A stretch of 5,569 bases of DNA from Limisphaerales bacterium (lineage in GTDB: Bacteria > Verrucomicrobiota > Verrucomicrobiia > Limisphaerales > UBA11358), in assembly GCA_003133815.1 (NCBI GenBank), contig PKZR01000465.1:1167-6735 (forward strand), read 5' to 3'. Made by a program: the position numbers and the translations under genes. The notes under the pieces were generated by a model. It worked only from the letters and a program-made list of their open reading frames with translations. It ran no database searches and was not told the DNA's origin. Shown piece by piece: positions 4,560 to 5,569 of the stretch. The number at the start of each line of letters is the position of its first letter. Within the stretch, counting starts at the first letter, position 1.

Positions 4560-5569
4560 TTCTTGGAACACAACTTGACCAATTTCTCCCCCCATTTCAT
4601 TAGTTCGGAATCGGAAGAAGGCTTCTTAAACTCACTGGGAATCAAATCCACCAACAAATCCCATGCGTTCCTTGCAGCATCGCTGGCCTCTGATTGATCC
4701 GAAAACATCGGAGCTTGGTTGGCTGGACTATTTTTTGTGCGCTTTGCATCGCGGAATGGCATTGGAATTTTTTGCGCCAGTTCGCCCTTCTTTACAACCA
4801 CTGGCTTCGTTTTTCGATGCTTGCACGCATATTCATTTGCATAAATCCATGTTTTAGATTGTTGGCCTATCTCACGGCAAAGCCGCCATGCAGCCAAATC
4901 TTTGAGCCGGTCTTCCCATTCACCAGTTTTGCCGCGCTTGTTCGAGTAATGGCGCTTCAATTGTTTTTTGTTTTCCGGCGATGCCAGCCATTTCTTGAAT
5001 TGCTTGGTGAGATCGCCTATGAGTGCGGACAAATCCACTTCAAACAAGCACCAGTGACTTGAAGTGTGCCATTGTCGCACAATTTTCTTCGGTCGAAATA
5101 GTTTGCCAACTTTTGAAATCCGCTCGTTGCGAGGCTTCCGCAGAGCGTCACTTTTCGGCAGCTTTAACCACTCCACAAACCGTTGCAATAGTAGCTTCGG
5201 GCTTTCGGAATAATCTACCGCGAACAGGCAATGATACACCGAACCGAATTTTTGTGTCATTGCTTCAGTAACCTTGACTGGCTCTTGTGGTTCACCTGGG
5301 AGCACGTTCTTCACTACCGGCTTGGTTTGCGCGGCAAGTTCGTTGAACTCTGGAAACTCCTCTTTCGGATAATGCAGGTAATGCAGTATTTGCATCCTTA
5401 ACGGTGGAATTTTTCGCGTCTCATGGAGAAATAAAATTTGTTTCCTCTCTACCTCGCTCAATGCGTTCCAATCTTTGTGTGGGAACGATTCGCAAAGGAA
5501 AAAGTCGGTCAGCCAGCCAGTGCCTTGTATCCAATGTTCAAACTCGTAATGAACCGACCAGAAGGCTTG
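4556..5569 (-). CDS. Large unrecognised protein with internal repeat; 5' end cut by window
   Basis: The frame is open to the right edge, giving 337 visible residues and an unknown number beyond. A TTG at 5459-5461 could be taken as start, but upstream codons continue a natural-looking protein (visible residues 1-36 read FWSVHYEFEHW near the edge, then FFLCESFPHKDW), so the real start lies outside. The visible part contains two similar units: about 114-138 (CLFAVDYSESPK, then FVEWLKLP) and about 174-198 (CLFEVDLSALIG, then FKKWLASP), 60 residues apart, which look like an internal duplication. A basic helical segment follows (201-235, with WEDRLKDLAAWRL), then a Lys-rich, likely flexible tail. 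There is no signal peptide, membrane segment or catalytic motif in what is visible. I recall similar hypothetical proteins in Verrucomicrobiota but no function. The 85-bp gap and possible promoter separate it from the replication unit. Confidence 0.8.
   Translation of the reverse strand, partial: QAFWSVHYEFEHWIQGTGWLTDFFLCESFPHKDWNALSEVERKQILFLHETRKIPPLRMQILHYLHYPKEEFPEFNELAAQTKPVVKNVLPGEPQEPVKVTEAMTQKFGSVYHCLFAVDYSESPKLLLQRFVEWLKLPKSDALRKPRNERISKVGKLFRPKKIVRQWHTSSHWCLFEVDLSALIGDLTKQFKKWLASPENKKQLKRHYSNKRGKTGEWEDRLKDLAAWRLCREIGQQSKTWIYANEYACKHRKTKPVVVKKGELAQKIPMPFRDAKRTKNSPANQAPMFSDQSEASDAARNAWDLLVDLIPSEFKKPSSDSELMKWGEKLVKLCSKN

Overview
The window looks like the replication and control section of a mobile or plasmid-like accessory element from a Gram-negative-type bacterium of medium GC content, roughly 50-55% by eye. 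My best guess for the host is Verrucomicrobiota (Pedosphaera/Limisphaerales-like). That guess rests on remembered resemblance of several protein families: the PriCT plus AEP-type primase, the RepA-like helicase, the short winged-helix proteins, and a large hypothetical protein with a repeated CLFxVDxS/WL motif. No rRNA, tRNA or housekeeping gene is present to test it. I see no integrase, relaxase, partition gene, transposase, CRISPR array or rRNA/tRNA gene.

Layout from left to right. Positions 1-617 hold no convincing gene. They carry a degenerate 12-bp tandem array (about 145-288), two inverted repeats (297-312 and 433-462), and the leader of a plus-strand gene with a perfect 15-bp palindrome (544-558), a -10-like box and a good ribosome binding site. 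Positions 618-968 (+) encode a small winged-helix, excisionase/MerR-like DNA-binding protein. Everything else is on the minus strand. Reading in the direction of transcription, from right to left: a large unrecognised protein cut by the right edge (4556-5569); an 85-bp gap with a possible promoter and a ribosome binding site; a second small winged-helix protein (4132-4470); an AEP-superfamily primase with an N-terminal PriCT-like domain (3146-4135); a RepA-like hexameric helicase/AAA ATPase (2118-3149); a roughly 200-bp intergenic region packed with seven copies of the 7-mer GGAAACG/CGTTTCC; a helix-turn-helix protein resembling phage terminase small subunits (1386-1919); and an unknown helical protein (995-1450) that overlaps it.

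How the genes may work together (inference): winged-helix protein, primase and helicase are translationally coupled by two ATGA stop/start overlaps, so they form one tight unit. A primase plus a RepA-type helicase next to an iteron-like repeat cluster is the same kind of toolkit that RSF1010-type plasmids use for self-contained replication initiation. The terminase-small-subunit-like protein just after the repeats would fit a phage or phage-satellite origin, but could also be the origin- or operator-binding factor. The plus-strand winged-helix protein is convergent to the operon and shares a domain pattern with the first gene of that operon, so the two may be an old duplicate regulator pair.
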